Part shown: positions 1-11,096 of the stretch, one piece after another
Layout of the letters: every line of letters starts with the position of its first letter
Numbering within the stretch: position 1 is the stretch's first letter
NCBI GenBank assembly: GCA_022695795.1
Contig: MU404063.1
Location: 62,001 to 126,000, forward strand
Source: Biscogniauxia marginata
Lineage: Eukaryota; Ascomycota; Sordariomycetes; Xylariales; Xylariaceae
Direction of reading: 5' to 3'
DNA: 64,000 nt
Notes under the pieces: generated by a model
The model's database searches: none
Seen by the model: the letters and a program-made list of their open reading frames with translations, nothing else
What the model was told of the DNA's origin: nothing
Translations under genes and position numbers: made by a program

Positions 1-2
1 AT

Positions 3-977
3 TACTTCGCTAATGGAGAGGCAAATCCATCTCGCACTCTGTCTGGCTCGTCGTTAACGCACACCGCAAGTTTCACAACCCATGACTACGAGAATCCGGC
101 GTTAATCAGCACTTTCGAAGCCAAACCCGGGTACAAGCGATGGGTCGCCCAGGCTGGCACGCTGGTAGCCGATCTACTAACTTGTGCCGGCGCGGATCAG
201 TATGTGTCGTCTTCCTACAGTGCTGAAATGAGGAGTGAGGATGGGGGTCCTTCCTAGGAAACTCGTCTCAGCATCCTGCCGCCCTGCCGCGATTTTTGAC
301 AAGAGAAAAGACGGCTAACAAGCATCGCAGCGTGGTCGCATTGGACCTTCACGACCCCCAATATCAAGGCTTCTTCGACATTCCAATGGACAATCTGTAT
401 GGTCGTCCTCTGTTAAAACGTTATATTCAACAGAACATCCCCGACTATAAAGACGCCGTGATTGTGAGTCCGGATGCCGGCGGCGCGAAGCGGGCTACTG
501 CCATCGCCGATAGCCTCGGCATGGATTTCGCACTCATCCACAAGGTAAGGTGGACTGTTGTCAATACATATCTTTAAACTTAACCAATCAAATTAGGAAC
601 GCCGACCCACGCGAATCACGGATCGTCAAAACGCAACTATGATGCTAGTAGGCAACGTGGCGAATCGCGTCTGTATATTGATCGACGACCTTGCCGATAC
701 GGCCAACACCATCACCCGTGCCGCGAAGCTGTTGCGAAAAGAAGGCGCAACTGCTATCTGCGCGCTGTTGACGCACGGCGTTTTCAGCGGGGATGCCATA
801 CAGCGCATCAACGCTTCGGCCCTCGACAAGATCGTCGTCACCAATTCAGTTCCTCAGCACGAGCACAGAAAACTGTGCCCCAAGCTCGAGGTTCTGGACG
901 TCGCGCCGATCTTTGCCGAGGCCATCCGCCGTATTCATCACGGTGAATCTATCAGCGTTCTCTTCCATTACGACTGA
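3..977 (+). CDS. PRS: Ribose-phosphate diphosphokinase, PRS1/PRS5 type (5' partial)
   Basis: The enzyme makes 5-phosphoribosyl-1-diphosphate (PRPP) from ribose 5-phosphate and ATP in the cytosol, for nucleotide, histidine and tryptophan synthesis. The reading frame is open from base 3, so the N-terminus lies beyond the left edge; 263 residues are visible. Exons read as 3..199, 331..544 and 597..977; both introns are GT-AG with CTAAC or TTAACC branch sites. Visible family signatures are [14 protein letters not shown], the PRPP loop region [16 protein letters not shown], and the ribose-phosphate-binding segment [20 protein letters not shown]. The Ser/Thr-rich stretch before [11 protein letters not shown] matches the extra non-homologous insert of yeast Prs1/Prs5 rather than the shorter Prs2-4 type. 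The first visible residues belong to that insert. Family assignment is firm; the exact paralogue is inferred. Confidence 0.93.
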
Positions 978-2573
978 ATGCTTCTAGCTACGATGAAGCT
1001 AGAGGATCGCTCTATCTTGGGGTTTATTTGGCCCGGAAGCGCCTAGGCGCGTCACAAGAACGAATTGCCAGGGACACGGGGATGAGACTAACGATTGGGT
1101 TATTCATCACCATCCGACGGATGCCGTTACACGCATGGCTTTTTATATGCATTTGGCCTGGTCCAGGGCAGATTATCTTTATCTGGGCCTCTTGTCAGAG
1201 GTTTAAGGTGTCCCTCATCGGTAGGGGTGCGAATCACAGAGATCAATGATGATCTTGTCTATAGGTAAGGAAGCTTTACTATGTGGTTTCTTCTTCATTC
1301 TACACCCAGAATACAGTCAGGCGTTTCTGGGCATGATTAGTTGGGGTTCACGCAGAAACACGCATCTCGTAGACGAAAGCATCTAGATTGGGGAAGAAAC
1401 AAAAGGTTTGCCCAAAGCCTGCCTCAATGAGACAACCGTAAATGTCATACCGACCTGCCGTGAGTGGTTTCTGTGATCTGCAGTACAATCTTTTGGCCTG
1501 CTGCGGTGAAATCTCCATGCTTCAGGCACGTTGAAGGTCAGGAGGTGAGGTGAGGTGAGGTGAAGTCCACACGACACGGGGACTGATGAACTCTGTTGGG
1601 AATGGCAACTCAGTCGTTATGATGTCTTGAACTGTAAGTCAACGATATATCTTTTTTTTGGTAAAATTTCGATTTAATTCATTTCTTAAACCAACTTCTC
1701 ATGAAATGGCATGGTCATAATTATTACGTTTGGAAACCCAACACAGAAGGATTCCAGAGAGATAAGATTACAATCGGTTATAAGTAAGTGCAGGTATATT
1801 AGGTACCTAACCTATAATAAAATATGTGATCGTGAACTTTGAGAAATGAAGCTACCTATATTTATATGTCTAACTAGGTACTTGTATGATGAATTACAAA
1901 CATAATAGAATATCGTGTATCATTTTACCATTGGCTTAATATAAAGGAGTGACTAATGTATTCATAACTTAATTCACATGAAGGAAGCGAGTTGCTTGGG
2001 TAGAATCGCCGAGAATTACCCCCTTATCAGCATATGATTGTACGACCTGAGACCGCCGGCAAATTGTGTTTGCCGGCGCAGATGCCCATCTTTTCCATAG
2101 ATCGGTAAGTGAAGTTTAGGTAACCTGGACCTCGGCATGTGCTTTCTCACTTATATGGGACCATCACCGTGCACCCTCCAGTTTACAGACACTGAATTCC
2201 GTCACATCCCTTCGGCTGAACTGCGAGACGCCGAAGCTCAATTTATTCAATTCTCCCCTCTCTCTTTTCTCCCTTTTCGTACCATTACCACTCATCGAAA
2301 CAGCCTCCGATTGAAGCCTCCAGCTACCCAAAGACAACGTCGTCTTAGACGTGACCAACCTCCCCGACCGAAATTCCGAAAAGCCGAATCTTGCGAATAA
2401 TCCATCCATCCATCCGACCGTATCTAACAATTATCCCCCAACGAGCGAACGTGCCCCTCGAATAAATTAAAAAGGGGAGAGAAGTAACGAACCGAAGGGA
2501 CGTTCACTTGACGCACAATTGAGAGGGGAAAAAGAAGATCCAGATAAAATAAGAACATAAACAATAAACAAAG
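978..2573. other. Intergenic region between PRS and PEX11
   Basis: No convincing gene is seen on either strand; short ORFs here lack recognisable motifs. The stretch 1540-1563 carries a small GGTGA tandem run (about four units). 1620-2000 is AT-rich with scattered TAGGTA words. The last few hundred bases are pyrimidine-rich and then A-rich just before the PEX11 ATG, as expected for a promoter and leader in this group of fungi. Confidence 0.6.
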
Positions 2574-3478
2574 ATGGTCGCCGACGCCCTCGTCTACCAC
2601 CCCTCGGTGGCGCACTACCTCCGGTTCGTCGCGACGACGGTGGGGCGCGACAAGCTGCTGCGCACGCTGCAGTACTTCGCGCGCTTCTACGCCTGGTACC
2701 TGCTGCGGACGAACGGGTCGCGGGCCGAGATCGCGCCGTGGGACGCGGTCAAGAAGCAGTTCGGGCTCGCGCGCAAGCTGCTGCGCGCGGGCAAGAACGT
2801 CGAGCACCTCAAGGCGGCGGCCTCGGCGGCCGACACCGCCAAGACCACCGCGGGCGCGGTCGATGCCGTCCTGCAGTACGCCACGGTGGGCCGGCAGTTG
2901 GGCTACGCGGGCTACCTGACGTTCGACCTCGCGACGCTGCCCGACGCCGTCGGCTTCCGCAGGTGGGAGGGCGCCAAGGCCGCGCAGCGCGAGGCCTACC
3001 GCTTCTGGGCCGCCGGGCTCGCGTGCAGCGTCGTGGCGCAGGCGTACACGCTGTACCGGCTGCGCGAGCGCGAGGCCAAGGTCGACCGGAAGGAGGGGGA
3101 GGGCGTGGTGGAGAGCAAGACGATCGCTAAGTAAGTTTTTTTTCTCCCTATTTATCTCCTTCTCCTTCTCTTTCTCTTTCTCTCTATCTCTCTCTATTTT
3201 TATTTATTTTTATTTCAAAAAATCCCCCCCCTATATTTATACAAATCGGCTCCGAAATTCGCATTGGCGGGGAGACGACGACGATGACAATGACTAATGT
3301 GGGATGACAATTTAGGGAGCGCGCGGCGAGCCAGCTCCAGCTCCTGTCCGACCTCTGCGACCTGACGGTGCCGACGGCGGCGCTGGGGTGGGCCGGCTTC
3401 GACGACGGGTTCGTCGGCCTCGCGGGCACGGTGAGCAGTCTGATCGGCGTGTATACGCAGTGGAAGAAGACGGCGTAA
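2574..3478 (+). CDS. PEX11: Peroxisomal biogenesis factor 11 (Pex11)
   Basis: Pex11 is a peroxisomal membrane protein that elongates and divides peroxisomes. Two exons, 2574..3130 and 3316..3478, give 239 aa, close to yeast Pex11 (about 236). The 185-nt intron starts GTAAGT, has CTAAT near its 3' end and stops at TTTAG; splicing restores Lys-Glu-Arg and a Pex11-like C-terminus (LGWAGFDDGFVGLAGTVSSL). N-terminal family features are YHPSVAHYLRFVATTVGRDK, followed by the amphipathic segment LLRTLQYFARFYAWYL implicated in membrane remodelling. A middle segment rich in Ala and Lys precedes a hydrophobic stretch around residues 140-165. Codon use is strikingly G/C-ending compared with neighbours, suggesting strong expression. 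The ATG lies in an A-rich context (aaagATGG) and no better upstream start exists. Confidence 0.93.
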
Positions 3479-6014
3479 AAGATGGGGAGGGGAAAATGAG
3501 GGAAAAGGGGGAGAAAGGGGCGAAATTTGTGGAGTTTGTATGTATGTATGTATGGTTAGAACATCAGGGATGATCTACTTCGCACTCCTTTTTTTGGTTT
3601 GACGGCCTACCCTCATGTATTATCTATCTGACTACCTGACCTTACTCCCCATTCCCTTCGACGACGGGTAATGGATGATGGGGTGAGGAGGGGGATATAG
3701 GGGGGCGGTGGCTTCTCTACAAACGAATCGTGGGTTATCGGGAAAAGGGATTTTGGGGAGGGTGAGAAATAAGAGCGGCAGTGGGTAGAACAGTCGTTTC
3801 TGGTAATGGTCTACTTAAGAGCACCGCGGACTTATACTAGCTAGGTATGTAGGTAGGTAGGTAGTTTGGGGGAATTTCCCCCCTCTAATTTTTTCTGCTT
3901 CGTTTTATACTCGATGTACAGAAGATGAAATCTATGGGGTTCTCGTTTTGAGTACCCTTTTTTGCTTAATCTGTGATCAATCTTGAAAAAAAAAAAATTT
4001 TTGTTTACCCTGAATGATGGAGGGGACTCTTGGTTAGGTAGTCTGGATGGACGATGGTGGGATAGATGACGGGATGGAAAGAGAGACGGGCCGCTAGAAT
4101 GAAGAGCTCTGTTTTAATGATAGACATTTTTTGAGTGAGTGAGCGACTTAATGTGTATGTAATTTTTCTTCTCCTGGCCAGGCTATCTATCTATTTAGTT
4201 GATGGTGATGTTGCTTTGAGTTGTTATTTACCTACATGTAAGGTAGGAGACGTAATATATTCGTGGTCGTTAGTATCTGGCAAAACTCTGGAATTTTAAT
4301 TAACTGTAAGTGTGAGATACCTAGGTCTAGCATATGAGCATATGTAGGTAGGCAGTTGGGTGAAGTAATAGTTGGCTTATATTCAAGTAGGTGATCTGCT
4401 AGGGTTCCATTCCGGCAACTTGGATTATGTCGATGTTAACGTTGAATTGTTACTTTCCTGGCGCCCACCGTGGTTCGTTGTGAGACGCGATTGCTCGCCT
4501 TGATTATATATGTAGTATCCTTAATCATGTATCTATCTATGTACCCGGGTAGATTCATGGAGGCTGTTCACCGAATTATTGGTGTCGTGTTATGCTTATC
4601 ATGGGCTGAAACTGATGTACGGCTACGACACGATAAGGCACGATATTTCAATTCGCTAGGGAGGGGGGACGCCAGCATGATCGCTTGCGTTGACTGCGAG
4701 TTGCGGGAAATAAACACATTTCATGCGGCGCTATCTTTTGCTCGGCTTGTCCGAGACAGAGACAAGACTGGAGCAAATCAAAAAGCCATTGTCAAATCGA
4801 ATCAAGGGAATTTAAAACATTATTAAATCTACTATGGATACTAGAATGACATATACTACCAACAAGCCAATCCCCTGGCAACTCTCCAGTTCGGCCAAGA
4901 ATCCAAGAATATTTAATACGTGAGATAGAGAAGTAGGTCTAAGTACCCCATGTTTTTTTTTCTTAGGTTGGGGTAAAGAGAGTAAGCTCGAATAGGAGGC
5001 GCCGAAAGCCACACCCGCTTGTTGGCACGGGATCGTTTTCCATCCAAGAGACGCTAAGAAAAGCTTCGGTTTCGCCGCATGTAAGCGTAACCTTAGGTAC
5101 GTAGTAGATTTATTTTCCATGTTTCTTACCTACTTAACATCATACATCTCAAAGTTGTGGACATGGCAAAGGCTACAAGATAGACACGGGCCTGATATAC
5201 AGTTTCTGATAGGCCAAAACAAGCCCCGCCATGTCTCTTCCTTCTCTTTAAACTCGGACCAACCCCGACTCTAAGGACAAAGAGACAAAAAAAAAAGCAT
5301 GACTATTTTAGGTTAGGGTGGTCGTGTTTAATATGGCTGTAGCACACATAGATGACGGGGGACGTGAGTGACCACATGCTTACAAGGAGAGCGAATCAGA
5401 AGCCAGCATCATAAGCCTACAGATAGGAAAAGGCCGAGGGCTCCTGCTATCAACCTGTGTGTAACCCTGCAAACTTCTCCACATGCCCTGTGTAGATCCA
5501 CCCTTAACCCCAGAAAGGACGGTCTTGAGCAGGCAGACAGGGCAAGTAGGTACTTTGTAAGTCGGACGTAGTTGCTCGAGAACGAACCTAGCTCAGCTAT
5601 CTGCAGGAAACTGATAGGAAAGAACAAAAAAAAGGAAAGGAACCGGGGAGGCTTCACCTACCGACATACACTACATATATACATATGTACCTTACCTATG
5701 CAAGGCAGGTCGGTCAGCTCTCTCAGCCAACACATTACGTATTCCCCTCCTCGGGCTGCTTCTTCTCAGATTGCTTCACGACCTCTCTTACACACCTACA
5801 GTTCCGCGGACCTACGACACACCATCTACAACTCTATTTCTTCATACCCTAATTATAGACAGACGACATTTTTGCTTAAGCTTGATGTAGCTATCACCCC
5901 TTTAATTATCTCCCCAATTATTTAGTTTAAAAGAAAAACATAGCTCGCCCTTTCACCAATCGCAAAGTAATCAATTGCTGAAGAGAGAAGGGGAGGGAGA
6001 GAGATAGAGACAAT
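3479..6014. other. Intergenic region between PEX11 and the GIT1-like permease
   Basis: About 2.5 kb without a convincing gene. A 118-codon ORF at 4470-4826 shows no domain and looks fortuitous. The region is full of low-complexity words: TAGGTAGG near 3844-3864, CTATCTAT near 4180 and 4520, poly-A near 3987 and 5287. The last 300 bases are AT-rich with purine tracts (GAGAGAAGGGGAGGGAGAGAG) just before the permease ATG, probably its leader. Confidence 0.55.
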
Positions 6015-7899
6015 ATGTTCTGGCGCAAGAAGACGGCCGAAGAGCCACAACAACAAGAAGTCGCCGCCGCGAGTGACGAGTCTGGAGTATCGGCATCGAC
6101 GCCGCCCATCGACCAGAAACCCTTCATGCAAGCGATATGGCCCGTCCTCGCCTGCGGCGCGGGTCTCTTCTCTGACGGCTATGTCAACAACGTATGCTAC
6201 CACCGTATATGTTCATGTTTCCCGAGTCACGAACCCCCCCTCCCCTTCCCGGGTTGGACATGTATACCCGGTACCGAGCGGCATTCTTACAAAACTCTAT
6301 AGGTCATCGGCTCCGTGAGCACGACATTGCGGTATGAATACGGCAGCGTCTACACGGGCTCGCACGCCTACAGCGTCGTCTCGGCTATCGCCTTCGCTGG
6401 GACGGTAAGGAGCCATTACGTTTTTTACAATCCTCCTGCGCGCTACGCGTCCGCGTCGAACTAATGAGCTGGCTGTACTAGGTCGTTGGTCAATTGCTGT
6501 TCGGAGTCTTGGCCGATAGATGGTCCCGCACGGGCTCGCTGCTCGTCTCGACTGTCATCTTGATTGTCTTCACTGCCCTCGCGGCCGGTTCTTACTACCA
6601 TGGCGACCCCGTCGGCATGTTCAACATCCTGACTGCCTGGCGGTTCTTTGTAAGTCACCCCATATTTATTATGTCTTGATTCAAACACTAATACAATACT
6701 CCCAGGTCGGAATTGGTATTGGGGGTAAGGGAGTCTTGTGATAAACTACTCTAGAGACTTTGTCTAAACCACTGTGTAGGCGAATACCCGGCCGGCAGCG
6801 TGAGTTGCGCCGAGTCCACCGGCGAACTAAAGGGAGGTACTCGAAACCGCTGGTTCATACTTTTTACCAATTCCATGATCGACTGGGGCTTTGTCATCGG
6901 GGCCTTCGTGCCGTATGTGGTCGCTGCCGCAGCGCATAACATCTATTACGGTACCATATGGCGAACGAGCCTGGGAATTGGCACCGTCTTTCCGCTGATC
7001 CTTTTTGTTCTGCGTCTGAAGCTCAAGGAGCCAGAGGAGTTTTCGAGAAATTCGATGAAGCATGTCAAAACGCCCTATCTTCTAGTGTTCAGGTATTATG
7101 GCTTCCGTTTAGCCATTGTTAGTCTGATTTGGTTTATCTACGATGTAAGCTTTCGTTCACACTTTCCCAACTCTAGATGGTTAAGCTCACGCGCCGTCTA
7201 TAGTTCTCTGCATATGCCTTTGGGATCTACTCTAGCTCCATCCTTGCCAGCATTTACGGTGACGATGCTCCCCTAACGACTGTTTTCGGCTGGAACACCG
7301 TTATCAACCTTTTCTACATCCCCGGGACCATGCTGGGAGCGCCCGTCAGTGACCGCCTCGGGCCCCGTTATACCCTTGTTCTCGGTCAAATCTTACAAGC
7401 CATTGTTGGATTTATCATGGCTGGTTGCTACGCTCAGATATCACAACCGAATGTCGTTGGCGCCTTTGCCGTGGTGTATGGTATCTTTTTGTCGCTTGGG
7501 GAATTCGGACCGGGCAACAATATCGGCCTTTTAGCATCCAAGACCTGTGCTACAGGAATCCGTGGACAGTACTACGGACTTGCGGCGGCATTCGGCAAGA
7601 TCGGCGCCTTCGTCGGGGTGTACGTGTTCCCATATATTCAAGCGGCGGGCGGCGACTCGAGCAACCCGAAGTACTACCAGTACCCCTTCTACGTCAGCGC
7701 TAGCCTGTGTCTCCTCGCCGCCGCGCTGGCTTTATTCTGCCTCCCGCACATCGGCCAGGACACCATCACGTTGGAGGATGAGAAGTTCAGGGAATACTTG
7801 GAGAGCGAGGGCTGGGACACGAGACAGTTGGGACTCAAGAAGGGGGAGAGTCTCGACTCTCTGCCCGGGGAAGGCCGAGAGAAGGCCGTCGTGGTTTGA
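6015..7899 (+). CDS. MFS transporter, glycerophosphoinositol permease (Git1) / phosphate:H+ symporter family
   Basis: Plasma-membrane major facilitator transporter. It belongs to the family of yeast Git1 (glycerophosphoinositol and glycerophosphocholine uptake) and Pho84. Six exons, 6015..6191, 6303..6404, 6482..6649, 6706..6724 (a 19-nt microexon), 6780..7144 and 7204..7899, give 508 aa, close to Git1 (518). Signatures: FSDGYVNN in the first transmembrane segment, the cytoplasmic loop LFGVLADRWSRTGSLL (MFS motif GxLaDrxGRr), RFFVGIGIGGEYPAGSV in TM4, and a second-half GAPVSDRLGPR loop. About twelve hydrophobic segments can be counted. Introns have good donors (GTATGC, GTAAGG, GTAAGT, GTAAGC) and CTAAT-type branches. 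The substrate within the Git1/Pho84 group cannot be fixed from sequence alone. The gene converges with KAR2. Confidence 0.9.
6706..6724 (+). other. 19-nt microexon in the permease gene
   Basis: This exon encodes VGIGIG of transmembrane segment 4. Introns of 56 nt and 55 nt flank it. Skipping it would remove 19 nt and shift the frame, so correct splicing needs both small introns. Phase and protein continuity (RFF-VGIGIGGEYPAG) support it. Confidence 0.85.
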
Positions 7900-8844
7900 A
7901 CAATGAATGGACGACTACGATATAGAGGGCTGATTTGAGCTATGTTGAATAATAAACGCCCGGCCCCCCTTTTGCGCTTTTCAATGATATACTATATATA
8001 ACTAGGGCTTTTGGATTATAATACTAAAACAAGACTATCTCGTCCCACGTAATATAGTCAACAACAATTCATTCGAAGGCTCATCAGCTACAGAACAAAC
8101 GCACATTGTAGTAAAGAAAAGCGCTTAAAGATATGGATACCATGAAAAAATATATATATAATCAATAAATCGTCCAGGTTAGGATTTAATCGTCCCCGTC
8201 CGTACGGAACCTATACATGTTGTTCTTGAACAACGCTAATTACAATTAAACACCTACCCTATCACGATTTCGAAACACACAACACGATACATGAATATAT
8301 AGATGCCTGCCTGCTTGCCCGCCTAAATACTTATATCTTAATGTTCCTCTTCTCGTCATAAAGGACTAGGTTAGGTAGGAGTGCTCCTTAACTCGGCCAA
8401 GACCCTTTTCCCCCCAAATTTCCCCTTTAAACCCCTGACCCCCTTCTAACCTCTATTCATAAGAGAGAGCTCTTTATAAAAAGTGAAATACCTGTTGTTC
8501 GGTCGTTCCTTGCTTTTAATGTATTGAGCATCTATAAAATTCAGTGAGTCATTGTTAACTATTTCCCCCCCCCCCCATCTCAGTATTGCTCAATGGCCAC
8601 CTCTGTGCCTATACAAACCTATAGCCCTCGATGAAAAACGACCTTGTAGTCCTTGCAAACCACATCTACGGTGTGGGATGACCATAGACGTGCATATAGT
8701 GAGGGGCTGCATGAATTTACATATATATTCATATTTCAACTGAGAGAAAATCACATATACCACTGGGACAAGACGGATTACTGAACTTTCTTTAATTTTT
8801 ATGCGCCTGGGTATGCTATTATAAAAACAGATCTATGCCATGAA
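7900..8844. other. Convergent 3' intergenic region (permease / KAR2)
   Basis: No gene recognised. The sequence is AT-rich with TATATATA runs near 8150, a run of C near 8568-8577 and several AATAAA-like words (AATAAACG at 7949, AATAAATC at 8163) suitable for poly(A) signals of the two converging transcripts. Confidence 0.55.
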
Positions 8845-11096
8845 CTACAGCTCATCGTGGTCGACGGGCTCATCATCCTCCGCACCACCAGCGCCACTGT
8901 ACATCTTGGATGTGATCGGGTAGGCGACATTCGAGAGCTTCTCCTTCTGTTCCTCGAAATCCTCGGCGTTCGCCGTGGCCGCGTTCTCTTCGAGCCAGTC
9001 GGTGGTCTCCTTGACAGCCTCAAGGATCTAAGAACATAGTTAGTACATATTTCGAACATGACTACAACAGTCGGGTCAACTTACTGTCTCCTTGTCATCG
9101 TCGTCAATCTTGCCACCAAGACCATCCTCGTCGTTAACCTGGTTCTTCAGGTTGAAAGCGTAGTTCTCCAGGCCGTTTCGGGCCTCGATACGCTCACGTG
9201 TAGCCTTGTCCTCTTCGGCATACTTCTCAGCCTCGGCAACCATGCGCTCAATCTCCTCCTGGGTGAGGCGGCCCTTGTCGTTGGTGATAGTGATAGACTC
9301 GGTCTTGCCAGTTCCCTTGTCGTGAGCCGAAACCTTGAGGATACCGTTGGCGTCCAGCTCGAAGGAGACTTCAATCTGGGGAACGCCACGAGGGGCAGGA
9401 GGGATATTAGTTAGCTCGAACTTGCCGAGCAGGTTGTTGTCCTTAGTCATGGATCGTTCGCCTTCATAAACCTGGATCAGGACGACCGGCTGGTTGTCAG
9501 CAGCGGTGGAGAAGATCTGGCTCTTGCGGGTTGGGATGGCAGTGTTACGGGGGATCAACTTGGTCATGACACCACCGGTAGTCTCGATACCAAGAGTTAG
9601 AGGGTTAACATCCATAAGGACGAGTTCCTCAGTACCCTCCTCGCCGGAAAGGACACCAGCCTGGACAGCGGCGCCAAAAGCAACAGCCTCGTCGGGGTTA
9701 ATACCCTTGCTGGCAGGCTTGCCGTTAAAGAACTCCTCGAGAAGCTTCTGGACTATGGGGATACGAGTAGAACCACCGACCAGGACGATGTCATCAATCT
9801 CGTCCTTCTTGATCTTAGCGTCATCCAGAACCTGTTTAACGGGCTTCAGGGTACGCTTGAACAGGTCCATATTCAGCTCCTCGAATTTGGCCCGGGTCAG
9901 AGTCTCGGAGAAGTCCTTGCCTTCGAAGAAGGCTTCGATCTCGATGCGGGTGGACATCTGCGAGGAAAGAGTTCGCTTAGCCTTTTCGGCCTCTCGCTTT
10001 AGCTTACCCATGGCCTTCAGATCCTTAGTAACGTCAACCGAGTTCTTCTTGTTGTATGCTTTGGCTAGGTAGTTGATGATCCTCTGGTCGAAATCCTCAC
10101 CACCAAGATGGGTATCACCGGCAGTGGCCAAGACTTCGAAGACACCCTGGTCGATGGACAGGAGAGAAACATCGAAAGTACCACCACCAAGATCGTAGAC
10201 GATAATGTGACGCTCGCCGTCGGTCTTGTCCAGACCGTAGGCGATAGCAGCGGCAGTAGGCTCGTTGACGATACGGAGCACGTTCAGGCCGGCGATAACA
10301 CCAGCGTCCTTAGTGGCCTGTCTCTGGTTGTCGTTGAAGTAGGCAGGGACAGTAACGACGGCATGGGTGACCTTCTTGCCCAGATAGGACTCGGCGACCT
10401 CCTTCATCTTGCCGAGAATGACGGCAGAGATTTCTTCGGGGGTAAACTTCTTGGGGGAACCCTGAACGTCAACCTGGATAATGGGCTTGCCATCCTTCTC
10501 AATAACCTTGTAGGGGAAGTGCTTGAGGTCGTTTTGGAGGGTCTTCTCGTCCCACTTGCGGCCAATAAATCGCCTGTAGCAGAGACATCGGTCAGCAAAT
10601 CCGTCGAAGACAAAGAGTGGCCAGGTCTCAAGAGCCGCGGAAATAGCCATGCGGTGTTCCATCACGGGTTTGTCTCTGACGCAGAGGCGTTTCACAAGGG
10701 TGCGACTTACTTGACGTCGTAGATGGTGTTGTGAGGGTTGCTAGCGGCCTGCTGCTTGGCAGCATCTCCGACTAACCGTTCTTCTTCGGTGAAGGCGACA
10801 TATGAGGGGGTAATTCGGTTTCCTTGGTCGTTGACTAGAATCTCGACCTTTCCTTTTTGCATCACACCGACACAAGAGTATGTTGTTCCCAGATCCTATC
10901 GAGGCGAACAGCAGTCAGCAAGGGTGGGGGTTTCGACCAGAATGCATGTGTCTCTACTTACAATACCGATTACAGTTCCGTATTCCGAGACATCGTCTGC
11001 CCTCGCCGTACCCGCGAAGAGGGGACTGAAGAGCAAGAGGCTCCAGGCTATCATGCCAAAGGCAATAGCCCAGTAGCTCTGAGAGCGTCCGGCCAT
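8845..11096 (-). CDS. KAR2: ER Hsp70 chaperone BiP/Kar2
   Basis: ATP-driven chaperone of the ER lumen, needed for protein import, folding and the unfolded-protein response. Exons on the minus strand are 11096..10962, 10895..10711, 10573..9085 and 9027..8845; joined they give 663 aa. An N-terminal hydrophobic signal ([20 protein letters not shown]) ends near ARADD, then [18 protein letters not shown] opens the nucleotide-binding domain. [15 protein letters not shown] and [16 protein letters not shown] are the other Hsp70 ATPase signatures; [19 protein letters not shown] lies in the substrate-binding domain. The chain ends [10 protein letters not shown], the fungal HDEL ER-retrieval signal, which identifies it as BiP rather than cytosolic Ssa. 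All introns are GT-AG (137, 66 and 57 nt). Chaperone genes of this kind are stress-induced, but I did not find a clear UPR or heat-shock element upstream. Confidence 0.97.

Noticed and set aside
2424..2807. 127-codon minus-strand ORF over the PEX11 start
   Set aside because: Shadow of the GC-rich PEX11 exon; composition is Arg/Pro-rich as expected for a reverse frame.
4470..4826. 118-codon ORF in the PEX11-permease spacer
   Set aside because: No domain, no codon bias like neighbours, and low-complexity surroundings.
9058..10722. Long plus-strand ORFs (118-204 codons) over KAR2
   Set aside because: They are antisense shadows of a highly biased Hsp70 coding sequence.
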